From positions 21,958,701-22,022,700 of the forward strand of contig OY540816.1 in assembly GCA_961205875.1 (NCBI GenBank): DNA of 64,000 nt, read 5' to 3'. Shown one piece after another: positions 47,897 to 61,766 of the stretch. The stretch is from Sialis fuliginosa (taxonomy: Eukaryota; Arthropoda; Insecta; Megaloptera; Sialidae). A program made the position numbers and the translations under genes. The notes beneath the pieces are model-generated. The model did no database searches and was not told where the DNA came from. It was given only the letters and a program-made list of their open reading frames with translations. Position 1 is the stretch's first letter. Every line of letters begins with the position of its first letter.

Positions 47897-50800
47897 ATAC
47901 ATATATATTTTAAAAATGAAAAATCCTAATGATAATCCATAATAGATAATCCGAGAAAAAGTATTATGTAGGTACGTATTACTCGAAGCTAAAAAGTTTT
48001 TAACTCACTTACAAAAACAAAAAATAATTACCTTTAGTGAAGAATACCCAGTTACAAATCACCTGTTCTTCTGTTCGAATATTTCTAGGCGGTATGTTGA
48101 CAAGTCTTAAGTTCCTAAGCTCTCAGTAGGGATTTTAACTTTTCTAAAACATGTATCCTAATATGGCTTCAACTAATTTGCCAAAAACATTTCTACAGGT
48201 TTTAAAACATACTTTATTAGTTCTTCTGAAATCAAAACGATCTACGAATTAAAAAAAATATATTAAGAATATTTCCGTTGATTTTGATATTTATATATAC
48301 ATTTACTCATCTCTCTCTCACGCATAACCGACGTAAAGTGACTTGTACATATGCGATATTCATCCACCTTTCTTTTATACATTTACTCACGCATCTATCT
48401 CCTTAGCGTTTCATCTTTAAAACGTGTCAAATATTAAAATCTGTTGAGGTCATTCAAATTTACTAGTCTTACTAAAGAAGTTTCACTTCAATAAGAAAAA
48501 TCAAGCCTCCCCCCATCCTCTAAACATACATACATACGTAATTCTTAAATCACCCCAATCATTTTTTGTATATATTCTTCAAATCATTTTTTCAAGTACC
48601 TACTTACTTAAATTTACTGCAAGAAAAAACGATTTTTTTTATTAACAAAACAACCAAAAAGATTTCTACAAATATTTTTACCAATAACTTAAAAATCTCA
48701 AAAAAACACACTTAAAAACTCAATCCCGCATAATTCTTTTGTATCTCAATTAAATACATTTAACACAAAACCGATGCCTTAGGATACTATCAAACAAAAA
48801 AGGGAAGCAGCAATCGAACTGATTGTAAATTCCACAGGTTACTTCCGGTGATCTCACGGGAACCACGAGCTGAATATGCGGGCCAGGACATCTTCAGATA
48901 TGAAATATAAAATCACATAAAAACCTTATAGCTTCAAGTGGAGACTTGAACGATCGGTCGAGACACAAACTCTCCCCTATAAGTTTTGTGTTTTTGTGTT
49001 TCAGAATATCGTGCTGTGTTGTATAATAAATAAGGCACTCGATTCTGTAGTGTCGTGGTTTTAGGTCATTAGCGCATTGAGGACTTTGTGATTCGAGAAA
49101 TTGGTTGTGTGATATTTTTGTTTATAATTTTAACCGACTTAAAAAATTTATTTTCCGGTATAACTGCGACAAATATGCATCGATTTGTATGTTTTTTTGA
49201 AAAAGTATACTCCCTAGGTGATCCCATATAATTTTTTGCAAAATCTGACCATGGGCTTATACACCATTCAAAAGGTAATACAAAAACTTTTTGAAAAAAA
49301 AAAAAAATCTACGTACAAGAAACTAAAAATACTGAAAAATATATAATAATTAAATTTAACAGTTTTTGAAGGAGGTGCCAAGCCAATAAAACTTTTTTTT
49401 AAATAAAAAAATAAAACCAACTTCAAAAATATTTCAATTTAATTATTATATATCGTACTTTTCAATTTTTTTTATTCAAATTAGTGAATAGTATATTTAT
49501 TAGATATAAATTATTTTCTGAACCCCAACCCCCCTTCTGAAAAATCCTATACTGAGATATAAAAAATGATAAATGTATAATGAATTATAAAAATCATGAA
49601 TATCTTTTTAAAAGCTGCCCAATTTGGTTAAAAATATATCCAAAAACTGTCCAACAATACGTCTATTGAATCCTCTGCTATTTTTTCCTTTCAAAAGAAT
49701 ATTCCAAATTAGCTTTTTCAAGATCGGTAAACAAAAGTTGCGGTGAGCGAAGATTCAAAGAGATTATTTTTGAAGTCAGATCAACATCAGGGCTACCGGT
49801 GGCGTTTATTATCTTTACTAGAGATATAATCCCTAGACTGGACTAGTTACTTCTTGGAAACTGCAAAAAAAAAACTTAAGAAAAGTGTGTTTTTAAAAAT
49901 GCATATATATTTTAGAATTTTTTGAGTATAGTTGTAAACGATTAAATTATTTGGGTAAATTTAAATTATTTTCAATTTACAAATAATGTACTGGCACCAG
50001 TCTTGGACAATACTTCAGTGTTGGACACTTGTTTTATTAAATGTACTAAATTAGAAATATTTGTTGATATTTGATTACAGCTAATACTGAATCGTAATTT
50101 ATATAGACACTGCTTAATTTGATGACAATCGGCCAATGGGTGTCAAAATGTGATTCTTTATTTTATAACTTTTGTGTCGTAGTACCTATCATTTTGTAAT
50201 CATCAGCAATGGAGAAAACATAAACAAAATAAAGTAATTTACAGCAAATAATTCGTTTTATAGAACAACAAAATCGATGCAATTATACCTAGAAGATAAG
50301 TACTATATCAGATAACCGCGAAAGCCTTAAATTCTTAAATTATATTTATAGATACATACAATAGAATCTTAAAATCACTTGAGACATCAGTAACATAATT
50401 TTTCCAACCGTTTTTTCTTCATTCTTAAAATCTTCGGCACCCTAACGAACCAAAAAGAAAAAAAAAAGCACTTACTAACTTATAAATTTATTAAATAAAA
50501 ACAAAAACAATGCAGGTATGTACACAAAAACATTACAATTCATTTCAAAATGTATTGTAGTAGAAATAAAAACAAATTGTTACAAAATCATAGGTGGCTA
50601 TTGGAAAACAAAATTGTGTTACATTTTATTAAAACAATATCACTCGAAATTATAGTAACAATTTGTTTGAGTAGTTATTGAGATTTTATTAAATAGGGAA
50701 CTAAAGGGAATCATTGTTTAAAGGTAATAATGTATGAATATGTAATTGGGTGAAGGGACATTTTACTGGAAGTATGTATACTTAAAACTGTTCTTAAGTA

Positions 50801-52168
50801 GGTTGTTGAATATATAAAAAGGGGACAGATGTTTTTACTGATCGATTTTTTTATTTGTATATGGATTTATTCTTGGTAGTAGATATTTGCAACAGTAAAT
50901 AAATATTGCTTTCTCGCCATATCGCAGATACTAGAAGATTTGTGATCGTTGTAAAATGAGAACAAAAATTGTTTCAAAATTTTAACTTGGTCTTTTCGCT
51001 TCCACATCAAGTAATATTTAAAAAATGGATCATTTTGACAAAATCGAACATACTATTTAGGTAAAAAAAATAAACAAGCGTTCGGCAAAAATTGTTTTGT
51101 AAAAAGTTTTTGTGACATTTTGACAAATATGTCTTTAATACAGCGATCTTCTGTAAGAGGCTTAACAATTTGTCCGACGTTTCTTTTCACATCACAATGG
51201 CAAACTATTTCGCTATTAGGGGAAGTTAATACCCCTACATCTTTACCTACATATATTCACTAAATTAAAATGTTAAAACATGTTTCAGTGCATTCAATTT
51301 TAAAGGTACCTACTTTAAGAAAAAGGGAATATTTATACCTAGATAGATATGGGGGGGGGGGTAAAATTGGTATTTTGATAGAGTTAAAACAAAATTTTCA
51401 TTAAATTTAATAATTTTATTATATTTGTGTGTGTATTTACAAAAAAATCTAATATTTTTAATAGTATTTACATAATGTGCACAAAATAATTAATTTTACA
51501 TTTTTATACATTTTGAACAAGTATAAATAAAATTGGGGACATTTATTTAAAAACTTAAATACCCAATTTTTAACAAAAAAATATATTTACTATTTATATT
51601 ATATATACACAAAATAATGTATTTCAGTTAAAAATACACCTATTTACTAATATGAAAATATCTTATGTAATTGTTTCTACATATTGCTATATCTATTATT
51701 TATTTTTTTAATTTAAGAGATCAATTTTTATAGTTTAAGAAATCACAGAATTTGTTTAAAATTACTTTATTATCTGGCTTAAGAAGTTTTGCATTCAGTA
51801 TTATTATTATTAACACGTTGATGGCTACACTAAAAAAAAATTTTTAACTGTTTTTTTTAAACTCATTGGCTTTTGATTAAAAATTTTGCCACATTTAGAT
51901 TTTTTTAGTAAAAAATATGCCCACTGCAATGCTTGGTGGAAACATTGGCCTATATATCAACCAGAATGTTGCGGTTTACACTACAAAAATATAACCGCTG
52001 AAGCCTTCTTGTATATATAGGCTTTTAAAATATATTAACTATCGCCATCAATGTGTTAAATTTACTTTAAAAAAACTACAGTCGAATCTGAGATCAATGA
52101 AGAAGAAAAAACATTTATCTAAAAATTCTCGAAGTTCGACTGTATAATGTATATCCGATAAAATCTAA
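47897..52168. other. Intergenic region downstream of tll
   Basis: Contains a CTCACGCATAACCGACGTA repeat copy (48294-48345), a TGCTTTCTCG MITE fragment near 50910, a degenerate GAAACG-family copy at 51919-51998, poly-G at 51352-51361 and the probable tll 3' UTR on its right side. No other gene supported. Confidence 0.45.
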
Positions 52169-55100
52169 CTAAACATCACTGGCTTTATACATATCACAAA
52201 TAATCCTTTCAATCGGGATATTCCCAATTGTCCTCCTGAAGAACAATTCTTCGATAGTGTTATTCGACACAGCTCTCAAAGCTGGAAGAAGTAACAACAT
52301 TTTACCGAATCTTAACGGTTGGCCAGGTTGAGTCGTTGAAATATACTTGTTCAAAGTTAACTGAGTATGATCTTGGAAGGTGGCTATGGTGGAGATATCT
52401 GATAGAGATTTAGTGTCGGAAATGTTGGTGGACGTGGGTTCGGTTGTACCGTTTGTAGGTGTTCCGGTACGGCTGAAGGAAGTCTTGAAGAGGACTATTG
52501 CCCGGAGACAAGCGAATTCGTGTGGGTCAACTTGGAGCTGGGCGAATCTGGTGAGTGTTTCCTGGAAAGAAAATTTGTATTTGTAGAAAATGTTTTAATC
52601 AAGACTCAATTATGTATGTAATAGAATCCTTGAGCCATTCAATTTAAAATTAAAATTTCACCATTTTGGCTATAGAAGATTTCCAGACACTCGAAATGAG
52701 TGATTTTTTTTTATAGAATAAGTATATATAGAAAATTTAAGACAGTACTAGCACAGTTAGTGTTCAGGCCCCACTTAAATTATTGAAAATTTTGGAAAAC
52801 AAATGTTTTTACGTCGAAAAGACTTTTTTCTAAAACCAATGGTTATAGTTATAAAAAAATTAATAATTAAATTGTTTAAAAAAATTGATTGCGTTAGATT
52901 TTTTCAATCCTATGATAATTTTGGCTTAATCTACACCTAATTCGTAATGTTCATGATTTTTTTCTGATTTTTTCGGTGATAAGGGTGGCGGACAGCATTT
53001 TTTCTGAAAAATGTTTTAAAAATGAACTTTTTTTCATTTCCCAATCTACCCCCAGAATCAAAATTCAACTTTGGCTAACCACACTCTATCCCTGTTCTAA
53101 ATTAATTTTTTTTTACGTTAAATAGTTTCAGAGAAAATCTCCTGTGGCAGACGGACGGACATCAAAGTGATTCCGTTGGCACGGAACACTAAAAAGTAAT
53201 ATAAATAAATACTTACTTGGAACACCTTCACCTCCTGCAACAACATCATAGCCTTGGACGAATTCGGATCACGCTCTAGCGTCCCACAAGTATGAACAAG
53301 TGGCGCCAGATCCAGCGGAACTAGAAACTGTGCAGCTCCGAGAACAAATAGCTCCGTCCAGCTCTCTTCCAGTAACACCAGCTGGTCTGCGAGAGGTAAC
53401 GTTGTAAACGCTGGTACATTCTTAGCCCATTTGACATTCATGAAAAGTAACCTAGCTGCAGATTCGCAGATCGATTCTACTGACGGTGGGATCGTTATCG
53501 TCGTAGATGCTGTAGATGTAGCAGGTGGGATTATTGAAAACGCTAGCGGGAACTGAAATTGAAAAAAAATTAAATTAGTGACCGCACCACGATAAACTCG
53601 TTTTTGTTGTGAAGTTATCGATAACAATAAAAGAGTGTGGCTCAGGGGCAGACAACGCGTGCGAGTGCAACACGAAAGTTATCGAAAGTGTAGCGTATAT
53701 AAATTATACAGTGTATTTCAAGTTGATTAAGACATAGGAAATTTAACATGGGGACAATTAGAAATGTTGGCCAAATTTAACGATGTGTGATTGGTGTAAT
53801 TTGAAATGCCGCCTAGAAACTAACTGATAAATTTTAAATTAATCAACAGTATTTTGTTTTCAACTTTAATTAAACATCCTAGATAAAATTATGATAATAT
53901 TTTTTGACAGATATAAATTTGAAAACAAAATAATACTAATGACTATTTTATTAAATTTTGTGGCGGCATTTCAAAATGTACCAATCACACATCGTTAAAT
54001 TTGACCAAAGGTTACTACAACTCTTCTTATTGCTCCCATGTTAAATTTCCTATGTCTTAATCAACTTGGAATACACTGTATGTACTTTTGTGAAAAATAG
54101 TAGATAGTGAAAGTTACATTAAAACTCCGAACATTTGAAAGCCAATTACTTAAATTTAAATAAAACGGTGTGAAAATGAGAAGAGCGTTTAGTTTAAATG
54201 GCGTAGTGTCTTCTTATTAGCCACGAGGGTTATAAAAATTAATAAGTGCTTAAAATATTTGAGGTTAATTTTTCATAGTTGCTTTTCAATAACGCCAAAG
54301 AAATAGAACTTTTTTTTTTACTTACTCGTGGAAAATGCGCAGGATTGCACATGAAAGGATGAGGTGGCATCATCATGGTCGGAGGTGGTGGAGATGTCTG
54401 AGATAAGCTGAGATCCAATGGAGGTAGAGAAGTCAAACCTGGAATACCGGCTTCGCTGGGATCTTTGAAGAAAAGGGCCATTTGTCTTCGTAAAGTAGAA
54501 TTTCTTGGACCTCGTTCATGTTGTACAGCTATAACAATAAGTTAATTTATTAATATGCATATGTCCGTTATTATTCCGATGAAATTGATAAAAATTTGCT
54601 AGTTTGCAACTTACTTTAATTTATCAAAAACACAGTTGGTAACTCTGACCGTATTATATAAAATATTTTTCAAGTTTTTTTTACTTTCCGCGTATGCGCT
54701 AAACTGGCAATTAACTTCGTGGAAATGTCATATAAGTTTGTTACCCCGTTAGAAAATGCTTGATTTTATTATTTTCTTTATAATATATACCGTAGATATA
54801 TATCGCAAGCAATCTGAGAGTAAGGGAAGTTGCGAATACTTAAAGAAAAAATCAAAGAAATTGAAACATAAGTAAGAAACCAATAGACGTAGGCCCAATT
54901 ATCGGTAAGTGTATATTATCTTTGAACATTATCTTTTCTCTTATAACACACTCAAACCACTGAATTCACTCTCCCCTACCTACTAACTGCATATTTTCTT
55001 TTTACAAAGTCCCTGTTTAACTTATCATTGGAAACTTAATCAATTAAATTTCGTAATAAAATAGTTATTTGATGTATGATCCCGAAATATTAACTATAAT

Positions 55101-58100
55101 TTAAAACTCACCATCTTTATTCATGCCGGCCTCTTGGCATTTAGTAAGTCTGCACGCCCTGCACTGGTTCCTATGGGTTTTATCCACGACACACGTTCCT
55201 TCTGCCTTTGCCTTGCAGACATACTGTCTATTCCTGCGGATAGAGCGCTTGAAAAATCCAGCGCAGCCGTCGCATGCGAATATGCCGTAGTGTTTGCCGG
55301 ACGAATGATCGCGGCAAACTGCACATGGAACGTCGTACAGAATACGGCCTAAAGAAAACACAAAATATTACTAAAACCAAGACGAAACTTTTAAAAAACT
55401 TATTCTATACCCACCTAATTATGTGTAATATATTTATTAATTATTATATTATCATAGCATCTGTTTTACATTGTTTCAAATTTTGGGATTCTTTATTTTA
55501 TAACTTTTGTGTCATAACAAAACTGTATACCTTACTTTTAAAGCAGCCAAGATTATATGGCTAAATAATTATCAATTAATTTCATCAAATCTTTTTCATA
55601 TTCAAATACTATTTTAATGTTCGTAGATCCTTAAAAAAATATTCTAAGTGTATTTACTTAAAATGCCATCTCCCTATTATTCTTTCGATACTAAAAACAA
55701 AAAAGCTTACATCAAATAAAAAATACGTGTCGTGGCATAAAAAGCTCAACGGTTTAAACGGTGCAAGGGAAGCAAGAAGCGTTTAAGACCATAACTGTCG
55801 CAGTGCCTTAATAACAACAACAAGGACACGCCTACTCGGATCAAGTGGGCACAACAAAACACAGGATGTGATTGCTCTTTATATTATTGCAAGGCCCCCT
55901 TGTTCTGGGATGGTTTAAAAACTTTCAAATGACGATCGTGTTTTGTTATACATAACTGTCTATTATTCTTTAAAATGAATTTGAGTGAACTGGAAATTAG
56001 AATCGTCTTTTTATACAGTGTATTCCAAGTTGATTAAGACATAGGAATATTAACATGGGGACAATTAGAAGCGTTGTAGTAACCTTTGGTCAAATTTAAC
56101 GATGTGTGATTGGTGCATTTTGAAATGCCGCCAAAAAATTTAGTAAAATTGTCATTAGTATTTTGTTTTCAATTTTATATCTGCCAAAAAATATTATTAT
56201 AATTTTATCTAGGATGCTTACTTTAATTTCATTAATGTACTTTATTCTTTACTAAAGTTGAAAACAAAATACTGTTGATTAATTTAAAATTTATCAGTTA
56301 GTTCCGAGGCGGCATTTCAAATGCACCAATCACACATCGTTAAATTTGACCAAAGGCTACTACAACATTTCTAATTGTCCCCATGTTAAATTTCCTATGG
56401 CTTAATCAACTTGGAATACACTGTATATACATTATACATACTATATTATTACATACTTTTTTAATCTTATAAAACAGTAAAATTTCCGATACGACTTCAA
56501 TCAAAAAAAAAAAAAAAATTCTAACACCAAAACCAAACATTCAAATAAATATTAATCATCATATCACAATAATGCAAGTGTGCTTTTGATTCATTTAAAA
56601 CTGCGTCCCGTTTAGCCTACCGTAATTATTACTAACCCTCTCACCCTATTGCGAGGGTGTGTGAGTGTATCGCTTCCGGTCTGAGTACAGCACCACGTGA
56701 CCCGTCGGCTGTCATGGCCCGCTAGACCAAATATATTGACAACCGTTTTAGATATGTTGATCATGGTCAGTATTTTTTTGGCCGACTGTAGAATCGTCAT
56801 GTAAATGAGTGTATTAACGATGTGCATTTAAATTGCAGTAAATTATTAGTCTTGTTAACAATTATGTGTACAGTAAAAGCTCTTTATTCGCGGGGTATAC
56901 GTTCCATAAATATGCCGCGAATACAGAAACCGTGAATACGGAATGGTAATTTTATATGGGATTATAGGAGATACGTTCCTAGGTGACAAAATAAATAAAC
57001 AAATACAATATAAAAAAGTCAATTTAATTGAAGTTTTTGACCATATTGATTAATTATTATCTTCAGGCTTAGGCAATGGTTTAAAGAATTTTGTAATTTT
57101 TTCTTGCTTGGCAGTTTTTAAAAGCTCCTTCAATTCAGACTGATATTCAGCAGTGGCATTAGCAATTTGCCTCTTAAAAATAAGACTTCGTTCCATAGAC
57201 AGATCAATTTTCATAATGAAATCACAAAGCTCATTTGCCGTTCTTAAACCTTCACTAAGATTTTTCAAATTAAATGTCACGTTTCCTGATTAGATCCGCG
57301 AATAAAGAAATCTTTAGCCGCGAATATAGGAATTGGGTCGCATTTTTTTAATCCGCGAATAGTGAAAACGCGAATGAAGGAAGCGCGAATAAGGAGCTTT
57401 TACTGTATTAAATAATTTATACATATGTTTGTTTGTAACCGACCTTGATGAAATTTGGCAGATAGCTTGCATCCTGAGGAAAGACATCTCGAAAATGTAT
57501 TAGATAAAAAAATTATCTTATATAATATTTTGGCGTCGACATCTAGCGTGCAAATGCGAAACTAAAAACCTGTTTATCGACTATCATAACAGAAATCTGT
57601 TTTACCTAACCTGTATTCTACGAGGATAATACATATATTTTACATTGATTTAAAGATATCAGTTTGTTTATTTTTTGCTAATCCTTGACTAGACTTATAA
57701 ATGAAAATTGAATATTAAAATTTTAGACGGTCCAAACTCGATTTTGTTTCATTGAAATTCGAGTGGTATCGTCCCGGTTTCGTCACATCCAAATTTAAAC
57801 CAATTTCGTCTTGAGAGGGAAAAGCCGTGTTATTTTTTCCAAGCAGAAGCTAATTTTCTTTATAAAACTTAAACATTAATCTATGTTTTTTAAATCAAAT
57901 ATATTTTTTTAATTCTGGGTAAAAGTGACGTCTTATTAGTTGTATTTATCGACATAATATGACCAAATAGCATCCAAAAAAGTTATTAATGTTTCTAAAT
58001 TTAAATTAAAACGGCTTAATATTTAAAAAAAATAATTTCATTCCAAACATTTTTTTAAATATCACCATTTTAATGACAAATGTATTCCCATAAATTAAAT

Positions 58101-61100
58101 AAAATTCCCATACTAGTTTTGTGAGGGAGGCTGAGATTTTTAAGGACCATATGGTCAAGCAATGATCACAACTTTCCCCTAATCATGCGAATACTTTATC
58201 TACGGACATTTAAAAATATATTATTTAACCATATGGTTATTTTTTTTGTAAATTTTCTCACACTAAATTTAAATTACTATACCTGTGTTATGTGATAACA
58301 TTAAATACATAATAAAACATGATAAATTTTGAATAGAAATAAATATAGTTTACTATAAATGCTGTACTTTATTTTGTATCTAAAAATTAGACCCTCTTTT
58401 TACCATTAAAAACGGGACAAAGAATATTTAGATTACCTCATATTTGATAGGTCACCTAATTTTGTAAATTAGATGCATATATTCACAAATTATACACCTA
58501 AACCTTTCTCGTGAGATACTCTACCCATTAGTGAAAACCGGAATAAAATCCGTACAGACAGACAGACATACATATCTCAAAAAATATTAAATAATTTATT
58601 AGAAAGGTTATACAAAAATAACAACGAAATTGAAGTTATAAGATAGCTAGATCGACTTGAAATATCTCATATATGTATTTAAAAAACATTTTTGTAGGCT
58701 TTTACGTAAAAACTATTGCAAATTTAATAGAACTATTGACCAAATTGATTTCGAAGGTAATAAATCTGAAAACTAATGTATTAATTACAAATTAACTACT
58801 TCAATATATTTTTCTACAATACTTGTCAAAGTTTCCAAAATATTTTATGAATGAAACCTTGAAAATATAAAATATAAAACGATATATTCCTAACTAATAA
58901 TTGCTATAGTTTTAACCTGTCAACAAAGATTTTATTGCCCCATACAAAATTCATTCAAGAAACCCCAAGACAGGTACAAACTTAAACTAAAAGCACTAAA
59001 TATTCATAATTTTACAACCGACGCTACGCGAAATATAATAGCAGGCGTTGGAAAATCCAGTAAACCGTTCCGCCCACTTCCTCTAGAAACCGACGGTTGT
59101 AAAACATTTGTTTATTGTCGAACCAACTCATTACTAAGGCTTTCGAGGTTTCTTTTGTAAAGGTTTTTGAATAAATAAGCAAGCACGCGACAGGTATACT
59201 AGAATTTGAAAATATTTAAGAGTTTAACCTTGGGTTACATAAGGCAAAATTAATCACAATTAGTTAATCAGTTGTTTTAAAAACATTATTACGTTAATTC
59301 TAAAAAAAGAACCACAGTTATGATATATTTTATAAAGGTAAAAAATGATCATATTTAGTGAATTTTTCATTTATAAATTGAGATTAAGTTTAGAATAAAC
59401 ATTAACTCAATATTACTGATTTTTCTGTCATTAATTCATACCTATCTAGGTATACTAAAACTCCGAAACGTTGGTAATTGCATTGTTGATGTATTCAGTC
59501 CAATACTCGAAAATAAGTATGATTTTAAACCCGTTCGAATTAAAATAATCTTATATACATCAAACGCAAAATCTTAACAAAAGCGATCTGTTACATATAC
59601 TGGGCACGATTGGGTTAATCATGGTTTGAAAAAACAACTGATTAACTAACTGTAGTTAATTTTGCTTTATGAAACTCGATCGAGTAAGGTAAATTCCAAA
59701 TCAACATATTGTTTTTATTAGTAATTGGTAAGATTGGATTGAGACAAATATGTATGTGTTTATAAAAAACCGTCTTAATTTTTAACAATAGGAATATATT
59801 TCCATTTTTTATCCACGATAAGTCTTGGCATATAATAGTAGAAATTATGCCGTATTACCCGTGTTTAGACTAGAAAGACAAAACAGCAACTTTGTGTTTT
59901 TTTAATAAAATTTAACAAATCCTAAACATTTTTTTTTTATATATTGCTGTTTTGTCATTTTGATCTAAACACAGAATTATTTCAACTTGTACATTTTTAA
60001 ACATATTTCATTTTTTTGTTATTTTGTTTTGCCATTGTATATAATTTTCTTGTCTCAAAAAAATTACTTTGTTAAAAAAAGCAATTACTTAATTGAAATT
60101 TTTCGGTGGGGAACTTAAATTCAGAAAAAGATGCATACAAAAAAATTAGTCAGAATTTATTTTTTGCAACAAAAATTATAACCGACGTTGTAGAAATTTC
60201 GCCGGTCTCATTTTAAAAAACATTTACAAAAATTCGTGCTAAGCCTAACTGATAATTTTACAAATTGATAAAAAATTTAAAAATATTCGCCTGAGCGAAT
60301 AATCTTAAAAGTTTTAATGTAGATATGAATATTTGTATTATATTTTAAGCCTAAACCGACATTTAAATATATTAATAACATAAACATAATAAATATCTGA
60401 TCATATATAAACATAGACTTATTTGAGGCATGGTTTCTAGGTATAAGTCGCGCTGATTTGGTCGTTCCATCGGCAAAAGTTAGTATGGATTTAATCCAGA
60501 AACATAAACTTGTTTCGGACGTATTTAATTGTATATCAACTGATTTAACAATACTTCAACATTTGATACACAATGATGATTTTGATATGAATCTTGGCTT
60601 CTGGGTAAAAGCTGCGTAAACTTGAGCAGATAGAACAACCAAATCCACTCGTCTTATATAAACCCAAAATACATCTGTCATGCAAATCAATTATTGTGCG
60701 TTTAATCTATTAAATTTTTTGTATAACATATAAAAAATATAGTTACAACTAACATATTATGTCAAATTTTCGTCGATTGCAGAAATAAAAATGTATTTGC
60801 TAATTAAAAAATAGATCTATCTATTAAATATTAATAAAAACAAAACAAAAACTATCTTTTATCGTTCCTGCCGAAGTTACTTCGCATTAACAATTTGAAG
60901 ATATTAAAAACAAAATTTCAATACAGAAGTTATTAAATCAGTCATAATTATAAATAAACAAATACAAAACACATTTTAAACCACGTGTAATTCCCAGCTT
61001 CAATGATAATCTCAAACAACATTTACATTATCATCTACGCTCATCGCAGATTTATCTTAAAATTCGGATTATAACAGTATTAAAAATTCGCCCGCGCATT

Positions 61101-61219
61101 CAAGTCACCAAGTCAAGACAAACACACTTACTTGAAGATTGTACCGGCATTTTCAACTGCATCCTTGGATCCATCATCCTCAGAGTCGGACTAGTCGTAG
61201 AAGAAGGTGAACCGAACAT
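52169..61219 (-). CDS. tll: Nuclear receptor tailless (NR2E), five exons
   Basis: Minus-strand exons: 61219-61132, 55348-55112, 54528-54326, 53552-53217, 52561-52169; phases agree and give 418 residues with TAG stop. The DNA-binding domain (about residues 38-105) has two C4 zinc fingers with the tailless P-box context [38 protein letters not shown] and the NR2E hallmark [21 protein letters not shown] Pro/Met-rich hinge follows, then a ligand-binding domain with [39 protein letters not shown] and a C terminus [21 protein letters not shown]-box alanine (CDGCAG) separates tailless from dissatisfaction (CDGCSG). tll is a transcriptional repressor patterning embryonic termini and brain and maintaining neural stem cells. 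ATG 61219 begins a short exon ([11 protein letters not shown]) ending in a consensus donor. Introns hold several MITEs. Confidence 0.96.
53709..54078. mobile_element. TA-flanked fold-back MITE in tll intron 3, copy 1
   Basis: 370 bp with ends CAGTGTATTTCAAGTTGATT and its complement AATCAACTTGGAATACACTG, flanked by TA. The inverted arms extend well inward (GGAAATTTAACATG, AACGATGTGTGATTGGT, CATTTCAAAATG...). Mariner-type target; no ORF. Confidence 0.88.
54610..54780. repeat. Degenerate TTA-MITE fragment in tll intron 2
   Basis: CACAGTTGGTAACTCTGACC, GCGTATGCGC, GTCATATAAGTTTG and GAAAATGCTTG parallel the interior of the element at 19119-19386 in the same order. Ends are lost. Confidence 0.5.
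56016..56423. mobile_element. TA-flanked fold-back MITE in tll intron 1, copy 2
   Basis: Same family as 53709-54078: CAGTGTATTCCAAGTTGATT to its complement, TA flanks, shared TAGTAACCTTTGGTCAAATT and AACGATGTGTGATTGGTGC in the arms. Slightly longer at 408 bp. Confidence 0.88.
56871..57405 (-). mobile_element. Pogo/Tigger-like element, copy 2, in tll intron 1
   Basis: 535 bp, nearly identical to 22776-23309, with the same CAGTAAAAGCTC ends and TA flanks. Its 76-codon minus-strand ORF (57050-57280) differs from copy 1 at only four residues (M/T, F/I, P/L and the like), so the open frame is intact in both. Confidence 0.88.
57420..57640 (+). repeat. GATGAAATTTGGCAGATAGC repeat copy in tll intron 1
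   Basis: TGTTTGTAACCGACCTTGAT, AGCTTGCATCCTGAGGAAAG, GACATCTAGCGTGCAAATGC and CGACTATCATAACAGAAATC match 34030-34333. Its CTAGT terminus is lost. Confidence 0.7.
57641..61131. other. tll intron 1, remainder
   Basis: AT-rich. Degenerate copies of the GGCTTCTGGGT repeat occur at 60424-60480 and 60590-60640. No exon is recognised. Confidence 0.45.
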
Positions 61220-61280
61220 TTTTTTTACACAAAAATCAATATATATTTATATATATAATAACTAACCCACATTAATTTTT

Positions 61281-61288
61281 TATTTATA
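61281..61288 (-). promoter_or_regulatory. Candidate tll TATA box
   Basis: TATAAATA on the minus strand, about 60 bases upstream of the tll ATG, would put a start near 61252 and a very short leader. Motif only. Confidence 0.35.
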
Positions 61289-61766
61289 CACTTATCGAAG
61301 AAAATTCTTCCGATGAATTTAAAAGTTTTAACTAATTTAACACATATATTTTCACTGCGTATAATATACAAAGTAAAACCAACGTTTCGTTTGACTTTTC
61401 ATTGACAAACTGATCGATGAGTTGAAGATACCCAACATTAATTATGATTGTTAACAGTCAAAATACGTAGTTTTCTAAACAACCCATACTTTATGACTTA
61501 GTTGTTATATCTCGCAGTTGATTGGTCGATTGTGTACCCCACCACGACGCCGAGGGGTTGGACTACCCCTCCCTTCAGCAAGGGTGTGAATGGGAACGCG
61601 CCCGGTGTACGGCAAATTGAAATCCGTAGAAGCTATGTATCCCTCGGTTTTTTCTGTCACTGTTAATGGGATGATCTTCTATATGATTTATTGTTACTCG
61701 ACTTTTTATTAATTTGTTATGAATTCTTTTAATTTATAATTTTTTTATTATACTTATTTTTTTTTT

